DNA from: a virus | IMG/VR virus record: IMGVR_UViG_3300025872_000028 | Coordinates: 1-32,197 of that record | Reading direction: 5' to 3' (one strand) | Length of the DNA stretch: 32,197 nt | Shown: positions 26,241 through 32,197 of the stretch, in pieces | Layout of the letters: every line of letters begins with the position of its first letter | Position numbering within the stretch: position 1 is the first letter of the stretch | The notes under the pieces: model-generated | What the model was told of the DNA's origin: nothing | Database searches by the model: none | What the model saw: only the letters and a program-made list of their open reading frames with translations | Program-made: the position numbers and the translations under genes

Positions 26241-27242
26241 ATGGACGATATGGCGACCATCATCGCGGATGCGGTCAAGAGCGACCGCCTGGGACACGTC
26301 AAGGGCTACCTGGTGCGCTTCGGCGATCCGAGCAAGGCCGACCTCGAGGGCGAGTATTTCACTCCCCAGACCGACTTCGGCTTCCCCATCAAGGCTGGTC
26401 AGCGCATCCCGCTGAACGTCTACTACCACCACGGCATGGATTCGAAGGTGGGGCGCAAGAGTATCGGCACGGGCTACATCAAGGCCGACGACACGGGCCT
26501 CTGGTATGAGGCCCAGCTGGACATGGCCGACGAATACGCCGCGATGGTGGCGAAGCTCTGCAAGGAAGGCAAGATGGGCTACAGCTCGGGCGCGGCCGGC
26601 CATCTCGTCGAGCGCAAGAGCGTTGGCGGTGCATCCGAGATCACGCGGTGGCCGATCGCCGAAGCTTCGATCACGCCGACGCCCGCGGAATGGCGCAACG
26701 GCGTGAAGTCCATCGAGGACTGGTATGGAATGGAGATGCCGGAGATGGACGAAGGCGAGATGGAGATGCCGGAACCGCCGGCCGAGGGAATGGACCCGGC
26801 CACGTTCGCCGACGAGACCTTCGCCCAGGAGCTCCGGTTCGAGGTGCTCCACGAGGCGATCGAAGCCTACTACGAGGCGTTGTGCCGCGGTATCGAGGGC
26901 GTGGCGATGTTGCCCGCCGGCGACCGCTCGGCCTTCGTGGTGGCCCTCCTGGATGCCTTCTCGGGCCGGTTGTCCGACATGGTCGGGCAGATGGGCCTTG
27001 ATGCCAAATCGCTCCAGCGTGTCTCGCCGGACACGCTCCGAGCGACTGAACGTCGATTGCGGGATGCAATCGGCCTAAGCCGGTCCGATGCCAAGCGGCT
27101 GGCACCGGAGGTTTGGGACCTCCTGCGGGACGCAGGCCAAACCAAGGGGACGGACTTCACGCCGGACACGCCGCCGGCCACGTCGACCTCGATGCGGGAG
27201 GATATGCTTGCCCGCATCAACTACCTCTTGGAGATCGTATGA
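26241..27242 (+). CDS. Prohead protease (HK97 gp4-like, S78 type), probably with scaffold region
   Basis: 333 aa. The protease occupies the first 155 residues: GHVKGYLVRFGDPSKADLEG, IPLNVYYHHGM with the probable catalytic His63/64, GYSSGAAGHLVER with Ser115/116, and ITRWPIAEASITPTPAE. These are the HK97-type prohead protease blocks. The following acidic Met/Glu/Pro linker (MEMPEMDEGEMEMPEPP) and helical C terminus (about 190-333) resemble a scaffolding or delta domain fused to the protease. The enzyme removes scaffold during capsid maturation. The major capsid gene overlaps its stop by four bases. Confidence 0.88.
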   Translation: MDDMATIIADAVKSDRLGHVKGYLVRFGDPSKADLEGEYFTPQTDFGFPIKAGQRIPLNVYYHHGMDSKVGRKSIGTGYIKADDTGLWYEAQLDMADEYAAMVAKLCKEGKMGYSSGAAGHLVERKSVGGASEITRWPIAEASITPTPAEWRNGVKSIEDWYGMEMPEMDEGEMEMPEPPAEGMDPATFADETFAQELRFEVLHEAIEAYYEALCRGIEGVAMLPAGDRSAFVVALLDAFSGRLSDMVGQMGLDAKSLQRVSPDTLRATERRLRDAIGLSRSDAKRLAPEVWDLLRDAGQTKGTDFTPDTPPATSTSMREDMLARINYLLEIV

Positions 27243-28525
27243 ACATCGAACAGCTGAACGAGAAGCGCAATACGCTCCTCGCCACCGCCCGCGAGCTGGC
27301 CTCCAGCCCCGAAGGCGACCTCGCCCAGGTGAAGTCCTACATGGCCGAAGCCGAGCAGATCGCCCAGCGCATCGAAGCCGTGAAGGCTCTCGGCGAGATG
27401 GCCCCCGTGGCCTCGAAGCCGGCACAGATCGACGAGCCCTGGAAGTCCGGCGGCGTGGTGAAGAATCCCTTCACCGGCTCCCGCGACGAGGCCAACTTCA
27501 AAGCCTATGCCTTCGGCCAATGGGCCCGCTCGATCATGGGCAACAAGAAGGCCGCGGATTGGGTCAAGAACAACCTCAAGGCTCAATCGGAAGGTACGAC
27601 CACCGCTGGTGGTTTCACCGTTCCCGACCCGCTCTCGAGCGACCTGATCTACCTTCGGGAAGGTTACGGTATCGGTCGGCAGAACTGCCGCGTCTACCCG
27701 ATGACCTCCGATACGCTCCTGGTTCCCAACGCCACGGCCAGCACGACGGTCTACTACCCGGGTGAAAACACGGCGATCACCGCGTCCGACCTCACGTTCG
27801 CGCAGGTGAGCCTCACCGCGAAGAAAATGGCTGTGTTGACGCAGGTCTCCAAGGAACTTGCCGAGGACTCGGTGATTGATTTCGGCGCGACGCTGGCCCG
27901 CGATATGGCGTTCGTGATGGCGAAGGAAGAAGACCGCGTGATCTTCAACAACGCCACGGATGCTACCTCCGGCATCGATGGTGCGCTCTGGGCGGTCTAC
28001 AACCTGAACGCGACCAAGGCGAACATCGCCTCGCTCGTGCTGTTCGCGACCGGTCAGACGATCACCTACAGCCCGACGCTCGCGAACCTTGCGACGATGG
28101 TCGGCAAGCTCCCGACCTACGCCGCGAACGCCAAGTGGTATATGCACAAGGAGATCTGGTTCAACGCCATCGCGCCGTTGCTTCAGGCTCTGAGCGGCAA
28201 CGCCATCGGCGATATTCAGAACGCTTACGGCCCGAATCCGACCCTGTTCGGTTACCCGGTCGTCTTCGTTCAGAATATGCAGAAGACCCTCGCGGCCTCC
28301 ACGCCATACATCCTGCTCGGCGACCTCTCGATGGGTACCGTCTTCGGCGACCGCCGCGGCGTCACCATCGATGTCTCCGATCAGCGGTATTTCGTGGAAG
28401 ACTCGCTGGCGTTCAAGGGCACCGAGCGGTTCGCCTTCTCGGCGTTCGACACGGGCAACGTCTCCGCGACGGCTTCGGCCCGCGTTCCCGGTGCGCTCAT
28501 CGTTGGTGCTTCGCAGGCCACCTGA
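27239..28525 (+). CDS. Major capsid protein, HK97 fold
   Basis: 428 aa, ATG 27239 in an ATGA overlap with the protease gene and GGAG in front. The first 100 residues are a helical, charged delta-like domain (NIEQLNEKRNTLLATARELA...) that the protease would remove. The mature part starts around LKAQSEGTTTAGGFTVPDPL, the usual beginning of the N-arm in HK97-type capsids. It continues with VYPMTSDTLLVPN, AVLTQVSKELAEDSVIDFGA (spine helix region), KEEDRVIFNNATDATSGIDG, and ILLGDLSMGTVFGDRRGVTI and DQRYFVEDSLAFKGTERFAF near the end. These blocks fit the family in order and spacing. A terminator follows, so this gene ends the head unit. Confidence 0.93.
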   Translation: MNIEQLNEKRNTLLATARELASSPEGDLAQVKSYMAEAEQIAQRIEAVKALGEMAPVASKPAQIDEPWKSGGVVKNPFTGSRDEANFKAYAFGQWARSIMGNKKAADWVKNNLKAQSEGTTTAGGFTVPDPLSSDLIYLREGYGIGRQNCRVYPMTSDTLLVPNATASTTVYYPGENTAITASDLTFAQVSLTAKKMAVLTQVSKELAEDSVIDFGATLARDMAFVMAKEEDRVIFNNATDATSGIDGALWAVYNLNATKANIASLVLFATGQTITYSPTLANLATMVGKLPTYAANAKWYMHKEIWFNAIAPLLQALSGNAIGDIQNAYGPNPTLFGYPVVFVQNMQKTLAASTPYILLGDLSMGTVFGDRRGVTIDVSDQRYFVEDSLAFKGTERFAFSAFDTGNVSATASARVPGALIVGASQAT

Positions 28526-28547
28526 TACAGGTTCCTGGCTGATCGAG

Positions 28548-28583
28548 CCCTCCCGGTGGATGCACCGGGAGGGTTTCCCTTTT
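28548..28583 (+). terminator. Rho-independent terminator after the major capsid gene
   Basis: CCCTCCCGGTG (28548-28558) pairs perfectly with CACCGGGAGGG (28563-28573) around GATG, followed by TTTCCCTTTT. It ends two bases before the promoter of the next unit. A partial terminator here would keep capsid transcripts in excess over connector transcripts. Confidence 0.9.
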
Positions 28584-28584
28584 G

Positions 28585-28599
28585 TGGGATAATCCGATC
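28585..28599 (+). promoter_or_regulatory. Late promoter with leaderless spacing, connector/tail unit
   Basis: TGGGATAATC (28585-28594) with GATAAT ending six bases before ATG 28600. It is the third copy of the motif. As at the portal gene, a terminator stands immediately upstream, making a terminator-promoter junction between transcription units. Confidence 0.7.
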
Positions 28600-29100
28600 A
28601 TGGGACTAAGCCGAGCCGATTCGATCGCCCGCGTGAGCCTCTGGTGCGATGCGACCTCCTATCCCGAGGTGAGCACGACCGATATCGGCACCGTGGTCGA
28701 CCAGTTCAGCCGGTTCACGACATGGACCGCGAGCACGGCATATGCCGTTGGTGATCGCGTGGTGCCATCCACGCCGAATGGCCGGGTGTACGAGTGCCGC
28801 ACCGCCGGGACCAGCGCGACGACCGAACCAGACTGGCCGACCGCTCCCGGCAACCTGTTCCAGGGATGGCTCTATTCCGAGGGCGCATCCGATCCCCAAC
28901 TCCTCTGGGTGGACGTTGGACCGGCGCACGTCGAGCGGTACGATGTCCGCTCCGCGGCGCGGCAGGTCTGGCTTATCAAGGCATCCCGCGTGGCGGGCGA
29001 AATCGACGCCAAGGACGGATCGAGCGACGTCAAGCTATCCCAGCTCCGGGCGCATTGTCTGGGTCAGGCGGAGGTGTATCGTCCGCTGGTGATCATCTGA
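28600..29100 (+). CDS. Head-tail adaptor with inserted carbohydrate-binding-like module
   Basis: 166 aa from ATG 28600. An ATG at 28582 would overlap the promoter. The two ends fit a head-tail connector (HK97 gp6-type): LSRADSIARVSLWCDATSYP and AARQVWLIKASRVAGEIDAK, then DVKLSQLRAHCLGQAEVYRP (the SQLxxHCLxxAxxYRP part is typical). Between them lies WTASTAYAVGDRVVPSTPNG, then YECRTAGTSATTEPDWPT (residues about 44-85). That block is the W-x-Y-x-x-G-D-x-V...Y-x-C-x-x-x-G-T-S-x-x-x-x-P-x-W pattern of small carbohydrate-binding or decoration modules seen in phage proteins. The adaptor would join portal and stopper. The insert could decorate the neck. Confidence 0.65.
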   Translation: MGLSRADSIARVSLWCDATSYPEVSTTDIGTVVDQFSRFTTWTASTAYAVGDRVVPSTPNGRVYECRTAGTSATTEPDWPTAPGNLFQGWLYSEGASDPQLLWVDVGPAHVERYDVRSAARQVWLIKASRVAGEIDAKDGSSDVKLSQLRAHCLGQAEVYRPLVII

Positions 29101-29465
29101 TGGATACCCAGCTGCGGGAGCGGTTGTCCGCGCGGTTCGTCGCGCGGCTTTGTCCCGACATGATCGAGGTGCACCGCTTCACCATGACTGCGGACGGGCG
29201 CGGCGGGACCACGCTCTCCTGGCGCAAGATCGGGACGCACAAGGCGCGATTGTCGGCCGGCCTTGGCAACGAGGCGCAACCGGCTGGTGGTATCGAAACG
29301 GTAAGCCGGTGGATGCTACTGGTGCATCGGTCGGTGGATATCCAGCCTCGGGATCGAGTCTACGTTCCCGGCAATTCCAACCAATACTGGGAGGTCACGG
29401 GCTCGGATTCCGGGACGACGGACCTTTTGATCCAACATCTCGACCTCGAGGAGCGGGCGCAATGA
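29100..29465 (+). CDS. Head-tail stopper / joining protein
   Basis: 121 aa, ATG overlapping the adaptor stop by one base. The pattern is that of the SPP1 gp16/HK97 gp7 type stopper (phage head-tail joining family): an N-terminal helix, then MIEVHRFTMTADGRGGTTLS, WRKIGTHKARLSAGLG, a central WMLLVHRSVDIQPRDRVYVP with the conserved DIxxxDRV, and YWEVTGSDSGTTDLLIQHLD at the end. It closes the portal channel after packaging and forms the tail docking site. The following overlapping gene encodes a membrane protein, an unusual neighbour. The tail completion gene that normally comes next lies 4.5 kb further on. Confidence 0.75.
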   Translation: MDTQLRERLSARFVARLCPDMIEVHRFTMTADGRGGTTLSWRKIGTHKARLSAGLGNEAQPAGGIETVSRWMLLVHRSVDIQPRDRVYVPGNSNQYWEVTGSDSGTTDLLIQHLDLEERAQ

Positions 29466-29722
29466 CGGCGAAGGCGAATGCGAATACGGTGCCACAAGGA
29501 TCGGGCAATCCAGGACCGTGGTTTATGGCTTTGGTGCAGATTGCAGGCACCGTGGTGGCCGTGATCATCGGTGGTTGGACGATCGCCATGCAACAGCAGC
29601 TTCGAGCCGAGGAAACGGCCAAATCCCTCGCCCGCATCGAGGAAGGCGTCCGCGCTCAATCAACACGCCTGGACGGTATCGAGGAGCGGTTGTTCCGTTT
29701 GGAAAGCACGAAGGTCAAATGA
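29462..29722 (+). CDS. Membrane protein with coiled coil (holin candidate)
   Basis: 86 aa, ATG in an ATGA overlap. A polar, Asn/Pro/Gly-rich start is followed by one transmembrane helix (WFMALVQIAGTVVAVIIGGW, residues about 21-42), then a charged coiled coil (QQQLRAEETAKSLARIEEGV, RLDGIEERLFRLESTKVK). Small proteins of this shape near lysis genes are often holins (single membrane segment) or haemolysin-XhlA-like proteins. The XhlA type also has a coiled coil and a membrane helix, but in the opposite order. It lies with two further small membrane proteins, so a lysis cassette away from the endolysin is possible. Confidence 0.65.
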   Translation: MTAKANANTVPQGSGNPGPWFMALVQIAGTVVAVIIGGWTIAMQQQLRAEETAKSLARIEEGVRAQSTRLDGIEERLFRLESTKVK

Positions 29723-29832
29723 TGCAAGACAAGATCATTCGTTTCGTGATAAGGGCGTTCGCGGTGATCGGATGCGCCATCATGGCCTACCAGTTCATCA
29801 CGGTCATTGCCGGTTTTTCGGAGGCGTCGTGA
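29719..29832 (+). CDS. 37-aa membrane peptide
   Basis: 37 aa, with the first of two ATGs at 29719 in an ATGA overlap. It has a short basic start (MMQDKIIRFVIR) and a transmembrane stretch AFAVIGCAIMAYQFITVIAG, and ends with FSEAS. It overlaps the next gene by one base. It is too small for a family call. Its overlap on both sides with other small membrane-protein genes argues that it is translated. Confidence 0.55.
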   Translation: MMQDKIIRFVIRAFAVIGCAIMAYQFITVIAGFSEAS

Positions 29833-30098
29833 TGGTCCGCAACGTATCGATCAAGAGGCTGGTCACGGTGATGCTGGCGACCAGTATCGCGGTTGTATCT
29901 CCGGCCATGCAACAGGCGTTCGCAACTCCCATGCCGCAGGAGGCCGGGCTGGAGGAGATCGCCGCGCGGATCAAGTTCGCCGGGATGATGAGCATCAACG
30001 CTTTGATCCCTGCGCTGGTCGGAGCCGCGATGGGCTTTTTCACCCGCGCCGATAAGACCGAGCCGGTGTTTGCATTATCGCGAAAGGGCGACGAATAA
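29832..30098 (+). CDS. Membrane/secreted small protein with signal-like N terminus
   Basis: 88 aa. ATG 29832 overlaps the preceding stop by one base. The N terminus is basic (MVRNVSIKRLV), then hydrophobic (TVMLATSIAVVSPAMQQAFA), with a plausible signal-peptidase site after AFA. A second hydrophobic segment follows (MMSINALIPALVGAAMGFF, residues about 55-73), and the end is charged. It thus has either a cleaved signal and one membrane helix, or two helices. It could be a holin (two segments) or a pinholin-like partner of the genes before it. No family match is obvious. Confidence 0.6.
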   Translation: MVRNVSIKRLVTVMLATSIAVVSPAMQQAFATPMPQEAGLEEIAARIKFAGMMSINALIPALVGAAMGFFTRADKTEPVFALSRKGDE

Positions 30099-30377
30099 AT
30101 GCCAGACATCCCGGCAAATGCGAGTCCGGTGGTCCTCTCGCTCCAGCTCGTATCCGCAAGGACGGAAGGTGAAAAGATCATCGCAATGTTTGATGATGAC
30201 ACAACGACCGAGTTTTCCTATGCCAATTCGGCCGACTTTTTCAATGACCCGAATCAATACAAGGAAATGATCCGCAGGATGCTTGTATTGGATTGGTTGC
30301 AAGAGCAGGTTATGAGCAAACGGGCCCTGTTCGACGTTTCCAATCCATCGGATATTTGGGTGCAGGTGGTGCCCTAA
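30099..30377 (+). CDS. Unknown protein, possibly fibre-associated
   Basis: 92 aa from ATG 30099, immediately after the preceding stop. It begins with a strand-rich segment (SPVVLSLQLVSARTEGEKII, AMFDDDTTTEFSYANSADFF), then helices (NDPNQYKEMIRRMLVLDWLQ), and ends with strands. Base composition becomes more AT-rich here and in the next gene. It overlaps the fibre-like gene by one base. It might be a fibre chaperone or an attachment subunit, but no evidence beyond position supports this. Confidence 0.6.
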   Translation: MPDIPANASPVVLSLQLVSARTEGEKIIAMFDDDTTTEFSYANSADFFNDPNQYKEMIRRMLVLDWLQEQVMSKRALFDVSNPSDIWVQVVP

Positions 30378-31495
30378 TGGCAACAACAGCTGGACCAACA
30401 ATGATCCTGCCCGCCTGGAAGACGGTCAAAATACGCACCGCGGGCGTGGACCTAACTACGACTGTTTTCAATTCCAACAGCACGGCATTCGGAACTTATG
30501 TCGCCGGTGTATTCATGCCGGAGGAATCCATCACTTGCACTCGTGTCGCATTTTACCAATCGACATCCGCTGGTGCGGCGACGAAGGTATTGCGATGCGG
30601 TATTCAGGCCGTGTCAGCAACGACCGGTTTGCCAAATGGTACATGGACTTATTTCGGCGATTACACCGTGACATCCGCGAACAATGCTACGTTCGTCAGC
30701 GTTGCGCTGGGTACATCTGCCACATTGACTCGTGGCACTGCATTTGCGGTTGTGCTCGAGCCGCGGAGTGGATTCGGCGCATCGGATACGATCACCATCA
30801 ATCGCAACCATGGGACCGACTCATATGCGTCCAATGCGGAATATCTCCCATACATTTGTACAAATGGTGCGAAAACCATTAATAGCGCACCATTGTATGC
30901 ATATGGGACATCGACTACATGGTACGGGTATCCATGGTCCGCGGAGGCAAATGATCCGATCACGACGCAAGAGAGTGGGAACAGCATCAAATTGATTTGC
31001 TCTGGCGTCAAGGCATTCCGCGTTACAGGTGTTCGAGTATGGGGCCACACAGCCAACACCAACGATACTCAGCTGAATATCTACGATACCGTCAATGGCA
31101 CCACGCCAATGGCAAATGCCACTGCATCAATGGACACCGACGTAATTTACGCGCGATCTGCGATAGGGAATTCGCGTGTCTATTATTTCAACGGAGCGAT
31201 CGATTTACAGGCCGGGACGAAATACTATCTCGCGATTAAACGCACGTCTGGGACCAACGATCAAAACCATGCGTATTTGGATTTCAAAACCGGTGGAACT
31301 GATTATTTCAAGGCTTTGAATCAAAACTACGAGGCGTACTACATCACCAGAGCAACCGCAGGAACCGGATCGTTCACGGAAACGACGACGCGCCGAATGG
31401 TTTGGGATTTGTATATCGACGGTTATGAGTCAACTGCAGGCAGCTCTGGCGGAATGATCGTCCATCCCGGCATGGGCGGAGGCATGAGAGGCTGA
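30377..31495 (+). CDS. Beta-rich tail fibre/spike protein with two jelly-roll-like domains
   Basis: 372 aa from ATG 30377, overlapping the preceding stop by one base. It is nearly all beta, rich in Thr/Ser/Asn/Tyr. Two related domains are visible: residues about 45-150 (ESITCTRVAFYQSTSAGAAT, LGTSATLTRGTAFAVVLEPR) and about 215-325 (FRVTGVRVWGHTANTNDTQL, AIDLQAGTKYYLAIKRTSGT). Both have the strand patterns of galactose-binding-like or surface beta-sandwich domains. It ends in a Gly/Met tail (GGMIVHPGMGGGMRG), often seen at the ends of phage fibres. Codons are clearly poorer in GC than the genome norm: bases 30841-30900 have 23 G+C of 60 by hand count. That suggests a recently exchanged receptor-binding gene. 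Confidence 0.6.
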   Translation: MATTAGPTMILPAWKTVKIRTAGVDLTTTVFNSNSTAFGTYVAGVFMPEESITCTRVAFYQSTSAGAATKVLRCGIQAVSATTGLPNGTWTYFGDYTVTSANNATFVSVALGTSATLTRGTAFAVVLEPRSGFGASDTITINRNHGTDSYASNAEYLPYICTNGAKTINSAPLYAYGTSTTWYGYPWSAEANDPITTQESGNSIKLICSGVKAFRVTGVRVWGHTANTNDTQLNIYDTVNGTTPMANATASMDTDVIYARSAIGNSRVYYFNGAIDLQAGTKYYLAIKRTSGTNDQNHAYLDFKTGGTDYFKALNQNYEAYYITRATAGTGSFTETTTRRMVWDLYIDGYESTAGSSGGMIVHPGMGGGMRG

Positions 31496-31496
31496 T

Positions 31497-32197
31497 ATGG
31501 CGAAACTGACGGTCAAAGCCGGCTCAACCAGCCGTCGCGAGTATGTCCTGATCCTCGACTCGACCAGCACGGCTGGTGCCGGGGATACTGGGCTCCTCTA
31601 CAACACCTCCGGCCTCAAAGCTTATTATGTGCGGCCTGGCGGGTCGGCCACGGCGATCACGCTTGCGACGCAGACCGTGACCGGCGCGTATTCGTCCGGC
31701 GGTTTCGTCGAGGTCGATGCAACCAATATGCCGGGCATCTACCGATTCGATGTCCCGGACGCGGTGTTCGCCGCCGGTGTTGACAAGGCCATCGTGATGT
31801 TGTCTGGCGCGACCGGCATGGCTCCGGTTGCGCTTGAGTACGATCTGGTGGCATACGATCCGTTGGATACGGTGCGCCTCGGCCTCACCGCGCTCCCCAA
31901 CGTGGCATCGGGATCGGCTGGTGCGATCATCACGAGCGGCACCGGTACGGCCCAGCTCTCGACCACGAGCGGCAACGTCACGGTTGGCACCAACAACGAC
32001 AAGACGGGCTACAGCCTGACGCAAGCATTCCCATCCAATTTCTCGAGCCTCGCCATTACGGCCGGCGGCGCGGTAACCGCCGGGACGGTCTCCGACAAGA
32101 CCGGATATTCGCTCACCCAAGCGTTCCCGACGAACTTCTCGAGCCTGGCGATTACGGCTGGCGGTGCTGTTACCGCTGGCACCGTTTCGGACAAAAC
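31497..32197 (+). CDS. Tail fibre / receptor-binding-type repeat protein, 5' part (continues at 1-1547)
   Basis: ATG 31497 lies one base after the preceding stop, so the genes are coupled. The N-terminal 115 residues form a compact beta domain: AKLTVKAGSTSRREYVLILD, then YYVRPGGSATAITLATQTVT, FVEVDATNMPGIYRFDVPD and PVALEYDLVAYDP. This domain precedes DKTGYSLT-type repeats in many environmental phage fibres and probably anchors the fibre. The first 96-bp repeat begins at 31977. Frame is kept across the circular join (position 32073 equals 3), giving 706 aa in total. Confidence 0.75.
   Translation, partial: MAKLTVKAGSTSRREYVLILDSTSTAGAGDTGLLYNTSGLKAYYVRPGGSATAITLATQTVTGAYSSGGFVEVDATNMPGIYRFDVPDAVFAAGVDKAIVMLSGATGMAPVALEYDLVAYDPLDTVRLGLTALPNVASGSAGAIITSGTGTAQLSTTSGNVTVGTNNDKTGYSLTQAFPSNFSSLAITAGGAVTAGTVSDKTGYSLTQAFPTNFSSLAITAGGAVTAGTVSDK
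31977..32072 (+). repeat. 96-bp tandem repeat in the fibre gene (unit 1)
   Basis: Encodes VTVGTNNDKTGYSLTQAFPS and NFSSLAITAGGA. It is the first of three consecutive units; the other two are at 3-98 (also 32073-32168) and 99-194. Confidence 0.85.
32071..32197. repeat. Terminal direct repeat (copy 2 of 2)
   Basis: Identical to bases 1-127. See the first copy. It supports a circular genome map of about 32,070 bp. Confidence 0.9.

Noticed and set aside
758-31977. CRISPR-like array or diversity-generating retroelement in the repeat region
   Set aside because: The repeats are in-frame protein repeats without spacers of constant size. There is no cas gene, no reverse transcriptase and no template/variable repeat pair.

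Overview
The window looks like one complete, circularly mapping genome of a tailed bacteriophage (siphovirus-type), assembled from an uncultured source. Positions 1-127 are identical to 32071-32197, and the ORF entering the right edge at 31497 continues in frame at position 3. The unit genome is therefore about 32,070 bp, cut inside a repetitive tail-fibre gene. The DNA is GC-rich over most of its length, genes are packed with ATGA/GTGA/TTGA overlaps, and Shine-Dalgarno sequences (GGAGG type) are common. I saw no tRNA, rRNA, CRISPR array, IS element or integrase. The host cannot be named from sequence alone: it is a high-GC bacterium that uses SD-led genes and probably also leaderless mRNAs.

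Layout, following the circle. (1) Late, rightward: portal with a long C-terminal extension (23313), MuF-like minor head protein (25151), prohead protease (26241), HK97-fold major capsid protein (27239), terminator. A new promoter then leads to the head-tail adaptor (28600), stopper (29100), three small membrane proteins (29462-30098), a small unknown, a beta-rich fibre or spike protein (30377) and a 706-aa repeat fibre across the junction (31497 to 1547). The late block continues with a paralogous small baseplate-like protein (1549), gp10-like tail completion protein (1899), tail terminator (2327), major tail protein (2816), tail chaperones G/GT with a textbook -1 frameshift (3256-3797), tape measure (3794), two large tail-tip proteins (5380, 8133), CHAP endolysin (11027) and a terminator. 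(2) Leftward: ERF annealing protein, Gam/Gp157-like protein and a small unknown (12932 to 11628). (3) Rightward from the divergent control region at 12933-13007: a Cro-like XRE regulator, a complete sigma-70 family factor, VRR-NUC nuclease, AEP-type primase and RepA-like helicase (13008-16631). (4) A strongly folded noncoding stretch (16631-16782), then a sigma-70-like promoter driving an ssDNA-binding-like protein, several small unknowns, terminase small and large subunits with a 40-aa membrane protein between them, and a zinc-cluster protein (16895-20683). (5) An operator-like inverted repeat and promoter leading to small orphan genes and a C5-cytosine methyltransferase (20775-23180), closed by a terminator.

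How it may work: the XRE protein probably acts on the divergent region carrying two GGTGCGATAT repeats. The sigma factor, translationally coupled to it, could redirect host RNA polymerase to late promoters. Three late genes (portal, protease, adaptor) share TGGGATAATC placed so that GATAAT ends exactly 6 nt before ATG, which is the geometry of leaderless transcripts. The link between the sigma factor and these sites is inference. With no integrase and only a small Cro-like regulator, a virulent or episomal lifestyle is more likely than classical lysogeny.
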